64,000 nt of DNA from CAYJAY01 sp964368445. GTDB lineage: Bacteria; Bacillota; Clostridia; Oscillospirales; Ruminococcaceae. The stretch is taken from positions 4,711-68,710 of the forward strand of contig CAYJAY010000009.1 of the NCBI GenBank assembly GCA_964368445.1, written 5' to 3'. The position numbers were made by a program, and so were the translations under genes. Below, piece after piece: positions 24,573 to 33,527 of the stretch; positions within the stretch are counted from its first letter, which is position 1, and each line of letters begins with the position of its first letter. Under the pieces are notes generated by a model. The model had not been told where the DNA came from, did not search any database, and saw only the letters and a program-made list of their open reading frames with translations.

Positions 24573-25961
24573 ATGAACAGAACAGCTATTTTTGAACTAT
24601 ATAAAAACACAGGTCTAAAGGACGGCGACACGGTAACGGTTGGCGGTTGGGTTAAAACGGCAAGAGAACAAAAAACTTTAGGATTTCTTGAACTTAACGA
24701 CGGAAGCTCGTTTAAAAATATCCAGATAGTTTTGGAACAAACTAAGGTCGAAAACTTTAAAGAAGCGGCTAATGCTTCGGTTGGAAGCTCTGTTTTGGTA
24801 ACGGGACAGGTAGTTTTAACCCCAAACGCAAAACAGCCGTTTGAGATAAACGCTCAAATCGCCAAGATTATGGGGGGCTGCGACAGCGATTATCCACTAC
24901 AAAAGAAAAAACATTCGCTTGAATTTTTGCGCACAATTCCTCATTTAAGGTGTCGATCAAACACGTTTAACGCCGTGTTTAGAATTAGAAGCGAAACAGC
25001 TTTTGCAATACACAGCTTTTTCAATCAAAACGGTTTTTTATATGTCCATACCCCTATAATAACGGGAAGCGATTGTGAGGGAGCTGGCGCGATGTTTAAA
25101 GTGTCGACGCTTGATGCAAAAAATCCTCCGCTTGATGACCAAAAAAATATCGATTATTCTAAAGATTTTTTTGGCAGAGAAACAAGCCTAACCGTTTCGG
25201 GGCAACTTGAAGCCGAGGGAATGGCGATAGGTCTTTCTAACGTATACACGTTTGGACCAACGTTTCGGGCGGAAAACTCCAACACCCCTCGCCACGCCGC
25301 AGAGTTTTGGATGGTGGAACCCGAGATGGCGTTTGCCGACATAAACGACAACATGGATGTCGGCGAAAGCATGATTAAATATGTTATATCACATCTTTTG
25401 GAAAAATGCCCCGACGAGCTCAACTTTTTCAATAGTTTTTACGATAAAGGGTTAATCGAACGTTTGACAAAATTAAAAGACAGCGAGTTTGGAAGAATAA
25501 GTTACACCGAAGCTATCGAACAGCTTATGAAACATAACGACGAATTTGAATATAAAGTAAGTTGGGGAGTGGACCTTCAAACGGAACATGAAAGGTATTT
25601 AACAGAAAAGATATACGGAAAACCGCTTTTTGTTATTAACTACCCGAAAGAGATAAAATCTTTTTATATGCGCTTAAACGAGGACGGAAAAACCGTTGCG
25701 GCTATGGATATGCTTGTACCCAGCGTTGGAGAGCTTATAGGCGGAAGCCAGCGTGAAGAAAGATACCAGAACCTTGTTGCAAGGATTGAAGAGATGGGGC
25801 TTGAAAAACGGGATTATGAATGGTATCTTGATTTAAGAAGATACGGCTCGGTTTATCATAGCGGTTTTGGCTTGGGGTTTGAGAGGCTTCTTATGTATGT
25901 AACAGGGATATCGAATATAAGAGATGTTACGCTATACCCAAGGACGGCAGGCGGGTTTTAG
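24573..25961 (+). CDS. asnS: Asparaginyl-tRNA synthetase
   Basis: 462 residues from ATG 24573 (RBS AGGAG), the normal AsnRS length; an upstream in-frame start adds 11 unconserved residues. N-terminal OB anticodon-binding domain (about 15-110, VTVGGWVKTAREQK), then a class II catalytic core with motif 2 FRAENSNTPRHAAEFWMVEPE and motif 3 GFGLGFERLLMYVTGISNIRD near the C-terminus. Charges tRNA-Asn. No T-box leader was found upstream. Probably monocistronic. Confidence 0.96.
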   Translation: MNRTAIFELYKNTGLKDGDTVTVGGWVKTAREQKTLGFLELNDGSSFKNIQIVLEQTKVENFKEAANASVGSSVLVTGQVVLTPNAKQPFEINAQIAKIMGGCDSDYPLQKKKHSLEFLRTIPHLRCRSNTFNAVFRIRSETAFAIHSFFNQNGFLYVHTPIITGSDCEGAGAMFKVSTLDAKNPPLDDQKNIDYSKDFFGRETSLTVSGQLEAEGMAIGLSNVYTFGPTFRAENSNTPRHAAEFWMVEPEMAFADINDNMDVGESMIKYVISHLLEKCPDELNFFNSFYDKGLIERLTKLKDSEFGRISYTEAIEQLMKHNDEFEYKVSWGVDLQTEHERYLTEKIYGKPLFVINYPKEIKSFYMRLNEDGKTVAAMDMLVPSVGELIGGSQREERYQNLVARIEEMGLEKRDYEWYLDLRRYGSVYHSGFGLGFERLLMYVTGISNIRDVTLYPRTAGGF

Positions 25962-26007
25962 GGGTTGGAATCCAATTAAATGCGAATTAAGATTCGCGCC
26001 ATTTTCC

Positions 26008-26036
26008 TTGACAAAAATCCAAAATACCTGTACTAT
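26008..26036 (+). promoter_or_regulatory. glnN promoter
   Basis: TTGACA at 26008-26013, 17-base spacer, TACTAT at 26031-26036, about 55 bases before the glnN ATG. A small GCGAAT/GATTCGC hairpin lies just upstream (25982-25996) and may end asnS transcription. Confidence 0.7.
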
Positions 26037-26090
26037 TCAATCTATATGTAATATAGTATTTATAAGAAATAATTTTTTTAGGGGTGTTAT

Positions 26091-28175
26091 ATGAATCTTC
26101 CCGAAATATTCGGAAACATGGTTTTTAACGACAAGGCGATGAAACAATGGTTGCCAAACGAAACCTACAAATCGCTTAAAGAAACTATTGCAAGCGGAAA
26201 AGAACTTGATATAGCCATTGCAAAGGTTGTCGCCAACGCCATGAAAGAGTGGGCAATCGAAAAGGGAGCAACACATTATACACATTGGTTTCAGCCGATG
26301 AACGGTGTAACCGCCGAAAAACACGACAGTTTTATTCGTCAAGGAGAAGAAGACGGAATTATAATGGACTTTTCCGGTAAAGAGCTTATTAAAGGCGAAC
26401 CGGATGCATCGAGTTTTCCGTCGGGAGGTCTTCGAGTAACGTTTGAAGCAAGGGGATACACCGCGTGGGATCCCACATCATATGCATTTATAAAGGACAA
26501 CACGCTTTGTATACCGACGGCGTTTTGTTCCTATTCGGGTTATGCGCTAGACATGAAAACTCCGCTTTTGCGTTCTATCGAAGCGTTTGAAAAACAAGCA
26601 GGACGTGTTTTGAAGTTTTTCGGCGACGGAACAGACCGGGCAACCTCGACGGTTGGTGCGGAACAAGAATATTTCTTAATAGATAAAAGGGTGTTTTTAA
26701 AACGACCCGATTTAATCCATTGTGGTAGAACTCTTTTTGGAGCAAAACCCCCAAAAGGTCAGGAACTCGACGACCATTATTTTGGAGCAATTAAACCGCG
26801 AGTGTTAGATTTTATGAAACAACTCGACGAAGAACTTTGGAAACTTGGGGTTCTTGCTAAAACGGAACACAACGAAGCCGCCCCCGCCCAGCACGAACTA
26901 GCACCAATCTTCACAACATGCAACACTGCGTCGGATCATAACTATCTCACGATGGAGATGATGAAGATGATAGCCGAGCGAAACGGCCTTGCGTGCTTAT
27001 TACATGAAAAACCGTTTGCCGGAGTAAACGGAAGCGGAAAACATAACAACTGGTCGATAACGACAGACAAAGGCGAAAACATCCTAGCGCCCGGCAAAAC
27101 CCCATCTCAAAATACAAGGTTTATGTTGTTTTTAGTTGCCGTTATAAAAGCGGTTGACGACTATCAAGACCTTTTGCGTTTTTCGATAGCAAGTGCCGGA
27201 AACGACCATCGTCTCGGCGCGGCAGAAGCGCCTCCTGCAATTGTATCGATGTTTTTAGGGGACGAACTAACCTCCATTATAGAACATGTTGCGAACGACG
27301 AACAGCACGAAGATTGGACAAAATCCAAACTTTTAACCGGCGCAAAAGTGCTTCCGGATCTTTCAAAGGACACGACCGACCGAAACAGAACGTCGCCGTT
27401 TGCTTTCACAGGAAACAAATTCGAATTCAGGATGCTAGGATCTGCGACGTCGGTTGCGGGCTCTAACATAATTATAAACACAATTGTAGCCGAGTCGCTC
27501 AGGCAGTTTGCGGACTATCTCGAAAAAGTAGAGGATGTTGAAACCGCGATAAACGAGATTATTTCGACCGCAATTAAGATGCACAAAAGAATAATATTTA
27601 ATGGCAACAACTACAGTAACGAATGGGTTGACGAAGCAAAGAAAAGAGGGCTTTGTAACCTTAAAACGACGGTAGATGCGGCGCTTAGTTTCCCGACAAA
27701 AAGGAATATTGACCTTTTTAGAATACATGGCGTATATTCCGAGATGGAGGTTCGCTCTCAATTTGAGATTAAACTCGAGAGCTATTCCAAAACAATAATG
27801 ATAGAAGCGCTAACCATGATCGATATGGTTAAAAAAGGAGTTATACCAAGCGTTCTCGAATATCAAACATCGCTGGCAACATCTGCGAATCTTAAGCATT
27901 CAGTTAACGGAAACTTATCTACCGTTATGGAAGACGGTTTGCTTTCAAAGATTTCGGACAAAAGCGAAGAAATTTGGGTTAAACTTGAAAAGCTTGAACA
28001 AGCGGTTTTAAAGGACAGAAAATTTATAAACGCTCTTCAAGAAGCTGAATATCACAAAGATGTTATTTTAACCGGAATGGATTCGTTAAGGGAAACTATC
28101 GATATTGTAGAATCAGAGATAGGAAAAAGATTTTGGGAATACCCAACATATTCCGAAATGTTATACAGTGTATAA
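26091..28175 (+). CDS. glnN: Glutamine synthetase type III
   Basis: 694 residues, the long GSIII class (GlnN) rather than the shorter GlnA. ATP-dependent synthesis of glutamine from glutamate and ammonium. Segments: HWFQPMNGVTAEKHDSF (about 64-80), the acidic STVGAEQEYFLID (about 185-197), NEAAPAQHELAPIF (about 263-276), GVNGSGKHNNWSI (about 308-320) and NRTSPFAFTGNKFEFR. RBS AGGGGTG. Followed 62 bases later by glmS in the same direction without a clear terminator, so glutamine may be made and used from one transcript. Confidence 0.95.
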   Translation: MNLPEIFGNMVFNDKAMKQWLPNETYKSLKETIASGKELDIAIAKVVANAMKEWAIEKGATHYTHWFQPMNGVTAEKHDSFIRQGEEDGIIMDFSGKELIKGEPDASSFPSGGLRVTFEARGYTAWDPTSYAFIKDNTLCIPTAFCSYSGYALDMKTPLLRSIEAFEKQAGRVLKFFGDGTDRATSTVGAEQEYFLIDKRVFLKRPDLIHCGRTLFGAKPPKGQELDDHYFGAIKPRVLDFMKQLDEELWKLGVLAKTEHNEAAPAQHELAPIFTTCNTASDHNYLTMEMMKMIAERNGLACLLHEKPFAGVNGSGKHNNWSITTDKGENILAPGKTPSQNTRFMLFLVAVIKAVDDYQDLLRFSIASAGNDHRLGAAEAPPAIVSMFLGDELTSIIEHVANDEQHEDWTKSKLLTGAKVLPDLSKDTTDRNRTSPFAFTGNKFEFRMLGSATSVAGSNIIINTIVAESLRQFADYLEKVEDVETAINEIISTAIKMHKRIIFNGNNYSNEWVDEAKKRGLCNLKTTVDAALSFPTKRNIDLFRIHGVYSEMEVRSQFEIKLESYSKTIMIEALTMIDMVKKGVIPSVLEYQTSLATSANLKHSVNGNLSTVMEDGLLSKISDKSEEIWVKLEKLEQAVLKDRKFINALQEAEYHKDVILTGMDSLRETIDIVESEIGKRFWEYPTYSEMLYSV

Positions 28176-28237
28176 AACCAAACTCACCAAAACTTTACTT
28201 GCATGTTTAAATTATCATAAATAAGGAGGAAAATAAT

Positions 28238-30070
28238 ATGTGTGGAATAGTCGGATATATTGGAGAACAACAAGCTGTGCCCGTTTTGTTTGAGGGGCTT
28301 AACAAACTTGAGTATAGGGGTTATGACAGTTCGGGAATTGCAATTTTAAATAAAGATAATAAAATCACAGTGAAAAAGCGCAAAGGTCGCCTTAATATCC
28401 TTGAAAAGGAACTTTCGGGCAAACATCCCGAGGGAGTTGTCGGAATTGGGCACACACGTTGGGCAACCCACGGCGCGCCGGCCGATGTTAACGCCCATCC
28501 CCATGCAAATTCAAGGGGCGACATCGTTGTTGCACACAACGGCATTATTGAAAATTATATTAAAATTAAGGAATGGCTAAGTTCAAAAGGTTATTCTTTC
28601 AAATCACAAACCGACACAGAGCTTATCGCTCACCTAATTGATTATTATTACAAAGGCGAAACAACACTTCTAGACGCGGTTCAAAGCACAATTAGACACC
28701 TAGTGGGTTCATATGCGCTACTTATAATGTCAGCCAACAACCCCGAACAACTTATTGTGGTTAAAAAAGATAGTCCGCTTATTATCGGCATAGGCCAAGG
28801 CGAAAACTTCATAGCGTCTGACGCTGCGGCGCTGCTTAAATATACCAGAGACGTATACTATCTTGAAGATGGCGAGATAGCTATTGTCACAAAAGATTCT
28901 ATCGACATAATGGACAGCTATGGAATTCCGGTTTTTCGTGATATTTTTCATATAACGTGGGACATTGAAGCGGCCGAAAAGGGCGGATACCCCCACTATA
29001 TGCTCAAAGAAATTAATGAACAACCAAAGGCGTTGAGGGACACTTTAAACGCAAGGCTTACAGAAAAAGGATTTGATTTTTCCGACCTTAAATTGTCGGA
29101 AGACTACATTAAGAGTTTTTCAAGAATAGTTATAATTGCATGTGGCACGGCTTATAACGCCGGTATTGTTGCAAAATATATGTATGAAAAGATGCTTTCG
29201 GTTCCGGTTGAAATCGATGTTGCGTCGGAATATCGTTACCGTGAACCTGTTATTAGCAATAATGACCTTGCGATTGTCGTAAGCCAATCGGGAGAAACAC
29301 TGGACACAATTGCCGCTATGAGAATGGCAAAAGCAAAGGGTGCAACGATAGTTGCAATAACAAACGTTATAGGAAGCGTTATAAGTAGAGAAGCCGATGC
29401 GGTTATGTATACCGTTGCGGGTCCCGAAATAGCGGTAGCTTCGACCAAAGCATATACAACCCAGCTTATGTGTCTTTCGATGTTTGGTGTGTGGCTCGGA
29501 GAGATGCGGTCGTCGCTTTCAAAAGAAAAAGTACAAAGCTATATTAAAGATCTTAAAAAGATACCTGATATTGCATCCGAAACGTTCCAATCGGAAGAAA
29601 AACTCATGAGAACAGCAAGCCTTTTCAGCTCTCGTGAGGATGTCTACTTCCTAGGTCGAAACATCGACAGCGCAATTGCAATGGAAAGCAGCCTTAAACT
29701 TAAAGAGATATCATATATCCATTCTGAATCTTTCCCGGCAGGCGAGCTTAAACACGGGCCAATTGCATTGATTGAAGAGGGAACGCTTGTCGTTGTAATC
29801 GGAACCCAAAGTAAGCTGTACGAAAAAACCGCGTCTAACATAAAAGAAGTAAAAGCTAGGGGCGCATATGTGCTTGGCGTTTGTTCCGAAGGGGAAACCC
29901 TTATCTCGGACATATGCGACGAGACAATCTTTATCCCAAAAGTAAATGACGATCTTATGGCGATACCTGCAGTTATTCCTATGCAGTTGTTCTCGTACTA
30001 TTGTGCTGTTGAACGAGGCCTTGACGTGGATAAACCTCGAAATCTTGCGAAGAGCGTGACGGTTGAATAG
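28238..30070 (+). CDS. glmS: Glutamine-fructose-6-phosphate aminotransferase
   Basis: 610 residues, full length. The N-terminal nucleophile Cys2 in MCGIVGYIG starts the class II glutaminase domain (1-220), with RGYDSSG and ARWATHG-like GHTRWATHGAP. Two SIS domains follow (about 290-420 and 460-600), with IVVSQSGETLDT and SESFPAGELKHGPIALI. It makes glucosamine-6-phosphate for peptidoglycan. RBS AAGGAGG. The 62-base gap after glnN is too short for a glmS ribozyme, so it lacks that common Firmicute control. Confidence 0.96.
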   Translation: MCGIVGYIGEQQAVPVLFEGLNKLEYRGYDSSGIAILNKDNKITVKKRKGRLNILEKELSGKHPEGVVGIGHTRWATHGAPADVNAHPHANSRGDIVVAHNGIIENYIKIKEWLSSKGYSFKSQTDTELIAHLIDYYYKGETTLLDAVQSTIRHLVGSYALLIMSANNPEQLIVVKKDSPLIIGIGQGENFIASDAAALLKYTRDVYYLEDGEIAIVTKDSIDIMDSYGIPVFRDIFHITWDIEAAEKGGYPHYMLKEINEQPKALRDTLNARLTEKGFDFSDLKLSEDYIKSFSRIVIIACGTAYNAGIVAKYMYEKMLSVPVEIDVASEYRYREPVISNNDLAIVVSQSGETLDTIAAMRMAKAKGATIVAITNVIGSVISREADAVMYTVAGPEIAVASTKAYTTQLMCLSMFGVWLGEMRSSLSKEKVQSYIKDLKKIPDIASETFQSEEKLMRTASLFSSREDVYFLGRNIDSAIAMESSLKLKEISYIHSESFPAGELKHGPIALIEEGTLVVVIGTQSKLYEKTASNIKEVKARGAYVLGVCSEGETLISDICDETIFIPKVNDDLMAIPAVIPMQLFSYYCAVERGLDVDKPRNLAKSVTVE

Positions 30071-30083
30071 TTTTTTTTAATGA

Positions 30084-30146
30084 GGAATTAGGAATTAGGA
30101 ATGTTGGTGTCGCCGTAGGCGACGAATAAAATGGGGCTACGCCCCA
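30084..30146. repeat. Heptamer-plus-hairpin repeat (copy 1)
   Basis: Tandem GGAATTA units (30084-30103, last one imperfect) followed by two small palindromes, GTCGCC-GTA-GGCGAC (30109-30123) and TGGGGC-TAC-GCCCCA (30132-30146). It begins 14 bases after the glmS stop. Related copies lie at 40803 and 46836. Confidence 0.65.
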
Positions 30147-30330
30147 AACCCCGAACCTCTACAATCAGCTATCCGTAGGGGAGAGACTGCACGAAGATGA
30201 ACTGAATGCAGCGTGGACAGCGTGGAACGAACATGGAGAAATAATTTCCCTCATACACACTTCCTAAATCACAATATTTAAAGTATAATATAAAAAGATA
30301 ATAACGTTTTAAAAAGGAGCATGAAAAAAA

Positions 30331-33300
30331 GTGTACAACAAAGTCACTACAGATCTTAACTTTGTCGCAAGAGAAAAAGAGATCGAACAGTTTTGGAAAC
30401 AAAACGAAATCTTCATGAAAACAATTAACAACCGCGAGGGGTGCGAAAACTATAGTTTCTATGACGGTCCCCCCACGGCTAACGGTAAACCGCATATAGG
30501 ACACGTTTTAACACGTGTTATAAAAGATATGATACCGAGATACCACGTCATGAAGGGGAAAAAAAGCATACGTAAAGCCGGTTGGGACACACATGGGCTT
30601 CCGGTTGAACTTGAAGTTGAAAAAGAAATCGGCATAAACGGAAAAGAACAGATAGAAGAATATGGCCTTGAACCGTTTATCGCGAAATGCAAAGAGAGCG
30701 TTTGGCGATATAAAGGCATGTGGGAAGATTTTTCCGACACGGTTGGTTTCTGGGCGAACATGGACGATCCGTATGTAACGTATGAAAACAATTTTATCGA
30801 ATCTTCGTGGTGGTCACTTAAAAAGATATGGGACAAAGGGCTTCTTTTCAAAGGCTATAAAACTGTGCCATACTGTCCGCGTTGTGGAACTCCGCTTTCT
30901 TCACACGAAGTTGCACAAGGGTACAAAGACGTTAAAGATACCTCGGCTATAGCTAAGTTTAAGCTTAAAGACGAAGAGGGTTATTTTCTTGCGTGGACAA
31001 CCACTCCGTGGACGCTTCCGTCCAACGTTGCGCTTTGTGTTAACGCAAAAGAGACATATTCTAAAATCAAAACCGAAGGTGGCGAAATTTATATTCTTGC
31101 AAAAGAATTGATAGATAGCGTTATCGAAGAAAAATACGAAACGTTGCAAGAATATAAAGGCAAAGAGCTTGAAAACAAAGAGTATATTCCACTTTGGGAT
31201 TTTGCAAAGGTAGATAAAAAAGCGTTCTATGTTCTTTGCGATAGCTATGTAACGCTTTCGGACGGCACGGGAATTGTTCACATCGCGCCGGCTTTCGGCG
31301 AAGACGACTCGAGGCTTGGACGTCTTTATGACCTGCCGCTTGTTCAGTTTGTCGACGGCAAAGGAGAAATGACAAGCGAAACAAAATGGGCGGGCGTTTA
31401 TGTTAAAGATGCCGACCTCATGATTTTGAAAGACCTCCACGAAAGCGGGCTTCTTTTCAAAAAAATGTCGTATAAACATAACTATCCACATTGTTGGCGT
31501 TGTGACACTCCGCTTTTGTATTATGCGAGGGAATCTTGGTTTATCAAGATGACGGCGGTTAAAGAACAACTTATCGCAAACAACAACACGATAAACTGGA
31601 TACCGGAAAGCATCGGTAAAGGCCGTTTTGGCGATTGGCTCGAAAATGTTCAAGACTGGGGACTTAGCCGAAACAGATATTGGGGAACTCCGCTTAACAT
31701 CTGGGAATGCGGTTGTGGTCATATGCATTCGATTGGTTCTATCGAAGAACTAAAATCAATGTCGGACAACTGCCCCGACGACATCGAACTCCATCGCCCG
31801 TTTATCGATAACGTTACGATTAAATGCGAAAAATGCTCTGCGCAGATGAAAAGGGTTGAAGAGGTTATCGACTGTTGGTATGACAGCGGGGCGATGCCTT
31901 TTGCACAGTTTCACTATCCGTTTGAAAACAAAGAGCTTTTTGAAGAAAACTTCCCGGCAGATTTCATCTCGGAAGCGGTCGACCAAACGAGAGGTTGGTT
32001 CTATTCCTTGCTTGCAATATCAACGCTTGTTTTTGACAAAGCTCCGTTTAAAAACGTCATAGTCATGGGACATGTTCAGGACGAAAACGGACAAAAGATG
32101 AGCAAATCGAAAGGCAACGCAGTCGACCCGTTCGACGCATTGTCGCAACATGGTGCAGATGCAATTCGTTGGTATTTCTATGAAAACTCGGCGCCGTGGA
32201 TCCCGAACAGGTTCCATGCCGGCGCAGTTACCGAAGGGCAAAGAAAGTTTCTTGGAACGTTGTGGAACACATATGCATTCTTTGTGCTCTATGCCAACAT
32301 AGATAAATTTGACGCGACAAAGTATAAACTTGAGTATGACAAACTTTCGGTCATGGATAAATGGCTGATTTCAAGGCTTAACTCTACAGTTGAAAAAGCG
32401 GATATGCACCTTGCAAACTACGAGATTCCGGAAACCGCAAGGGTCTTGCAAGACTTTGTCGACGAGCTTAGCAACTGGTATGTCAGAAGAAGCCGTGAAC
32501 GTTTCTGGGGCAAAGAGATGACCGAAGACAAGGTAAATGCGTTTATGACGCTGTATACCGCCCTTGTGACGCTCTCCAAAGCGGCAGCTCCAATGATACC
32601 GTTTATGACAGAACAGATATACAGAAACCTTGTGTGCACGGTTGATAAAACTGCTCTTGAAAGCGTACACCTTTGCGACTATCCCGAAGCCGACCAAAAA
32701 CTCATAGACAAGCAACTTGAAAAAGAGATGGAACTGGTTCTTAAAATTGTTGGACTTGGAAGAGCGGCGCGAAACGAAGCTAACATCAAAAACCGCCAGC
32801 CAATCGCAAAGATATACTTTAAATCGGCGTTTGAACTTTCAAGCTTCTATCAAGGTATAATCAAAGACGAGCTTAACGTCAAAGAAGTTGAATATAAAAC
32901 CGACCTTGAAGGGTTTGCCGACTATATCTTTAAACCGCAACTTAAAACGTTAGGGCCAAAGTTCGGTAAGAAGATAGGCGCTATCAAAAACACGCTTATG
33001 GAACTTGATGGCAGGGCGGCAATGGCACAGCTTAACCAAAACGGAAAGCTCGACATAACGGTCGACGGAGAAACGCTATCGCTTGTTACCGAAGACCTTT
33101 TGATTGAACAGAAAAAGAGCGAGGGCAACGTTTCGATGACCGACGGAGAAAACACCGTGGTTCTTGACACAAATCTTTCGGAAGAGCTAATCGACGAAGG
33201 TTTAAAACGTGAGATTATAAGTAAAATCCAAACTATGAGAAAAGATGCAGGATTTGATGTTATGGATAACATCAACGTGTATTTAAAATCGACCGATCGT

Positions 33301-33444
33301 ATCGAAGCGGTTGTAAATAAATTCATGTCTGACATCGCGACCGATGTTCTTGCCAAAAACCTATTCGTTTCGCAACAAAAAGATGGCGGAAAAGAATGGA
33401 ACATTAACGGCGAAAATGCAATTATAGCGGTTGAAAAGATATAA
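30331..33444 (+). CDS. ileS: Isoleucyl-tRNA synthetase
   Basis: 1037 residues, class I synthetase. HIGH-like GKPHIGHV (about 52-59), an editing domain (about 200-390) with a TTPWTLPSN segment, QKMSKSKGNAVDP (about 588-600), anticodon domain beyond 640. CPRCG, CWRC and CEKCS motifs may bind zinc. The length and N-terminus (YNKVTTDLNFVAREKEIEQFW) match the eukaryote-like type 2 IleRS often linked to mupirocin tolerance. Start is GTG 30331; AAGGAG lies an unusually long 12 bases upstream, and an intervening out-of-frame ATG opens a 12-codon frame. No T-box was found. Confidence 0.95.
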   Translation: MYNKVTTDLNFVAREKEIEQFWKQNEIFMKTINNREGCENYSFYDGPPTANGKPHIGHVLTRVIKDMIPRYHVMKGKKSIRKAGWDTHGLPVELEVEKEIGINGKEQIEEYGLEPFIAKCKESVWRYKGMWEDFSDTVGFWANMDDPYVTYENNFIESSWWSLKKIWDKGLLFKGYKTVPYCPRCGTPLSSHEVAQGYKDVKDTSAIAKFKLKDEEGYFLAWTTTPWTLPSNVALCVNAKETYSKIKTEGGEIYILAKELIDSVIEEKYETLQEYKGKELENKEYIPLWDFAKVDKKAFYVLCDSYVTLSDGTGIVHIAPAFGEDDSRLGRLYDLPLVQFVDGKGEMTSETKWAGVYVKDADLMILKDLHESGLLFKKMSYKHNYPHCWRCDTPLLYYARESWFIKMTAVKEQLIANNNTINWIPESIGKGRFGDWLENVQDWGLSRNRYWGTPLNIWECGCGHMHSIGSIEELKSMSDNCPDDIELHRPFIDNVTIKCEKCSAQMKRVEEVIDCWYDSGAMPFAQFHYPFENKELFEENFPADFISEAVDQTRGWFYSLLAISTLVFDKAPFKNVIVMGHVQDENGQKMSKSKGNAVDPFDALSQHGADAIRWYFYENSAPWIPNRFHAGAVTEGQRKFLGTLWNTYAFFVLYANIDKFDATKYKLEYDKLSVMDKWLISRLNSTVEKADMHLANYEIPETARVLQDFVDELSNWYVRRSRERFWGKEMTEDKVNAFMTLYTALVTLSKAAAPMIPFMTEQIYRNLVCTVDKTALESVHLCDYPEADQKLIDKQLEKEMELVLKIVGLGRAARNEANIKNRQPIAKIYFKSAFELSSFYQGIIKDELNVKEVEYKTDLEGFADYIFKPQLKTLGPKFGKKIGAIKNTLMELDGRAAMAQLNQNGKLDITVDGETLSLVTEDLLIEQKKSEGNVSMTDGENTVVLDTNLSEELIDEGLKREIISKIQTMRKDAGFDVMDNINVYLKSTDRIEAVVNKFMSDIATDVLAKNLFVSQQKDGGKEWNINGENAIIAVEKI

Positions 33445-33466
33445 AAAAATAATACTGAAACATAAA

Positions 33467-33508
33467 AAACAACCGGCACAGTGGGCTTTCCACAGTGTCG
33501 GTTGTTTT
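33467..33508. terminator. Intrinsic terminator between convergent genes
   Basis: AAACAACCGGCACAGTG pairs with CACAGTGTCGGTTGTTT with one mismatch and one G-U, loop GGCTTTC. Serves ileS (plus) and the GGDEF gene (minus). Confidence 0.8.
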
Positions 33509-33527
33509 GGTATAAAGATAGTGAAAT

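Noticed and set aside
28176..28237. glmS ribozyme
   Set aside because: The gap is only 62 bases, much shorter than the ribozyme, and holds no matching core.
30071..30330. Possible T-box leader of ileS (segment with GCGTGGACAGCGTGGAACG)
   Set aside because: The conserved TGGNACCGCG antiterminator and a terminator partner are absent, and half the gap is occupied by the heptamer repeat and palindromes.
30901..31728. 275-codon minus-strand frame inside ileS
   Set aside because: Antisense shadow of a strongly conserved gene; translation is rich in Phe, Arg and Val with no domain and no ribosome-binding site.
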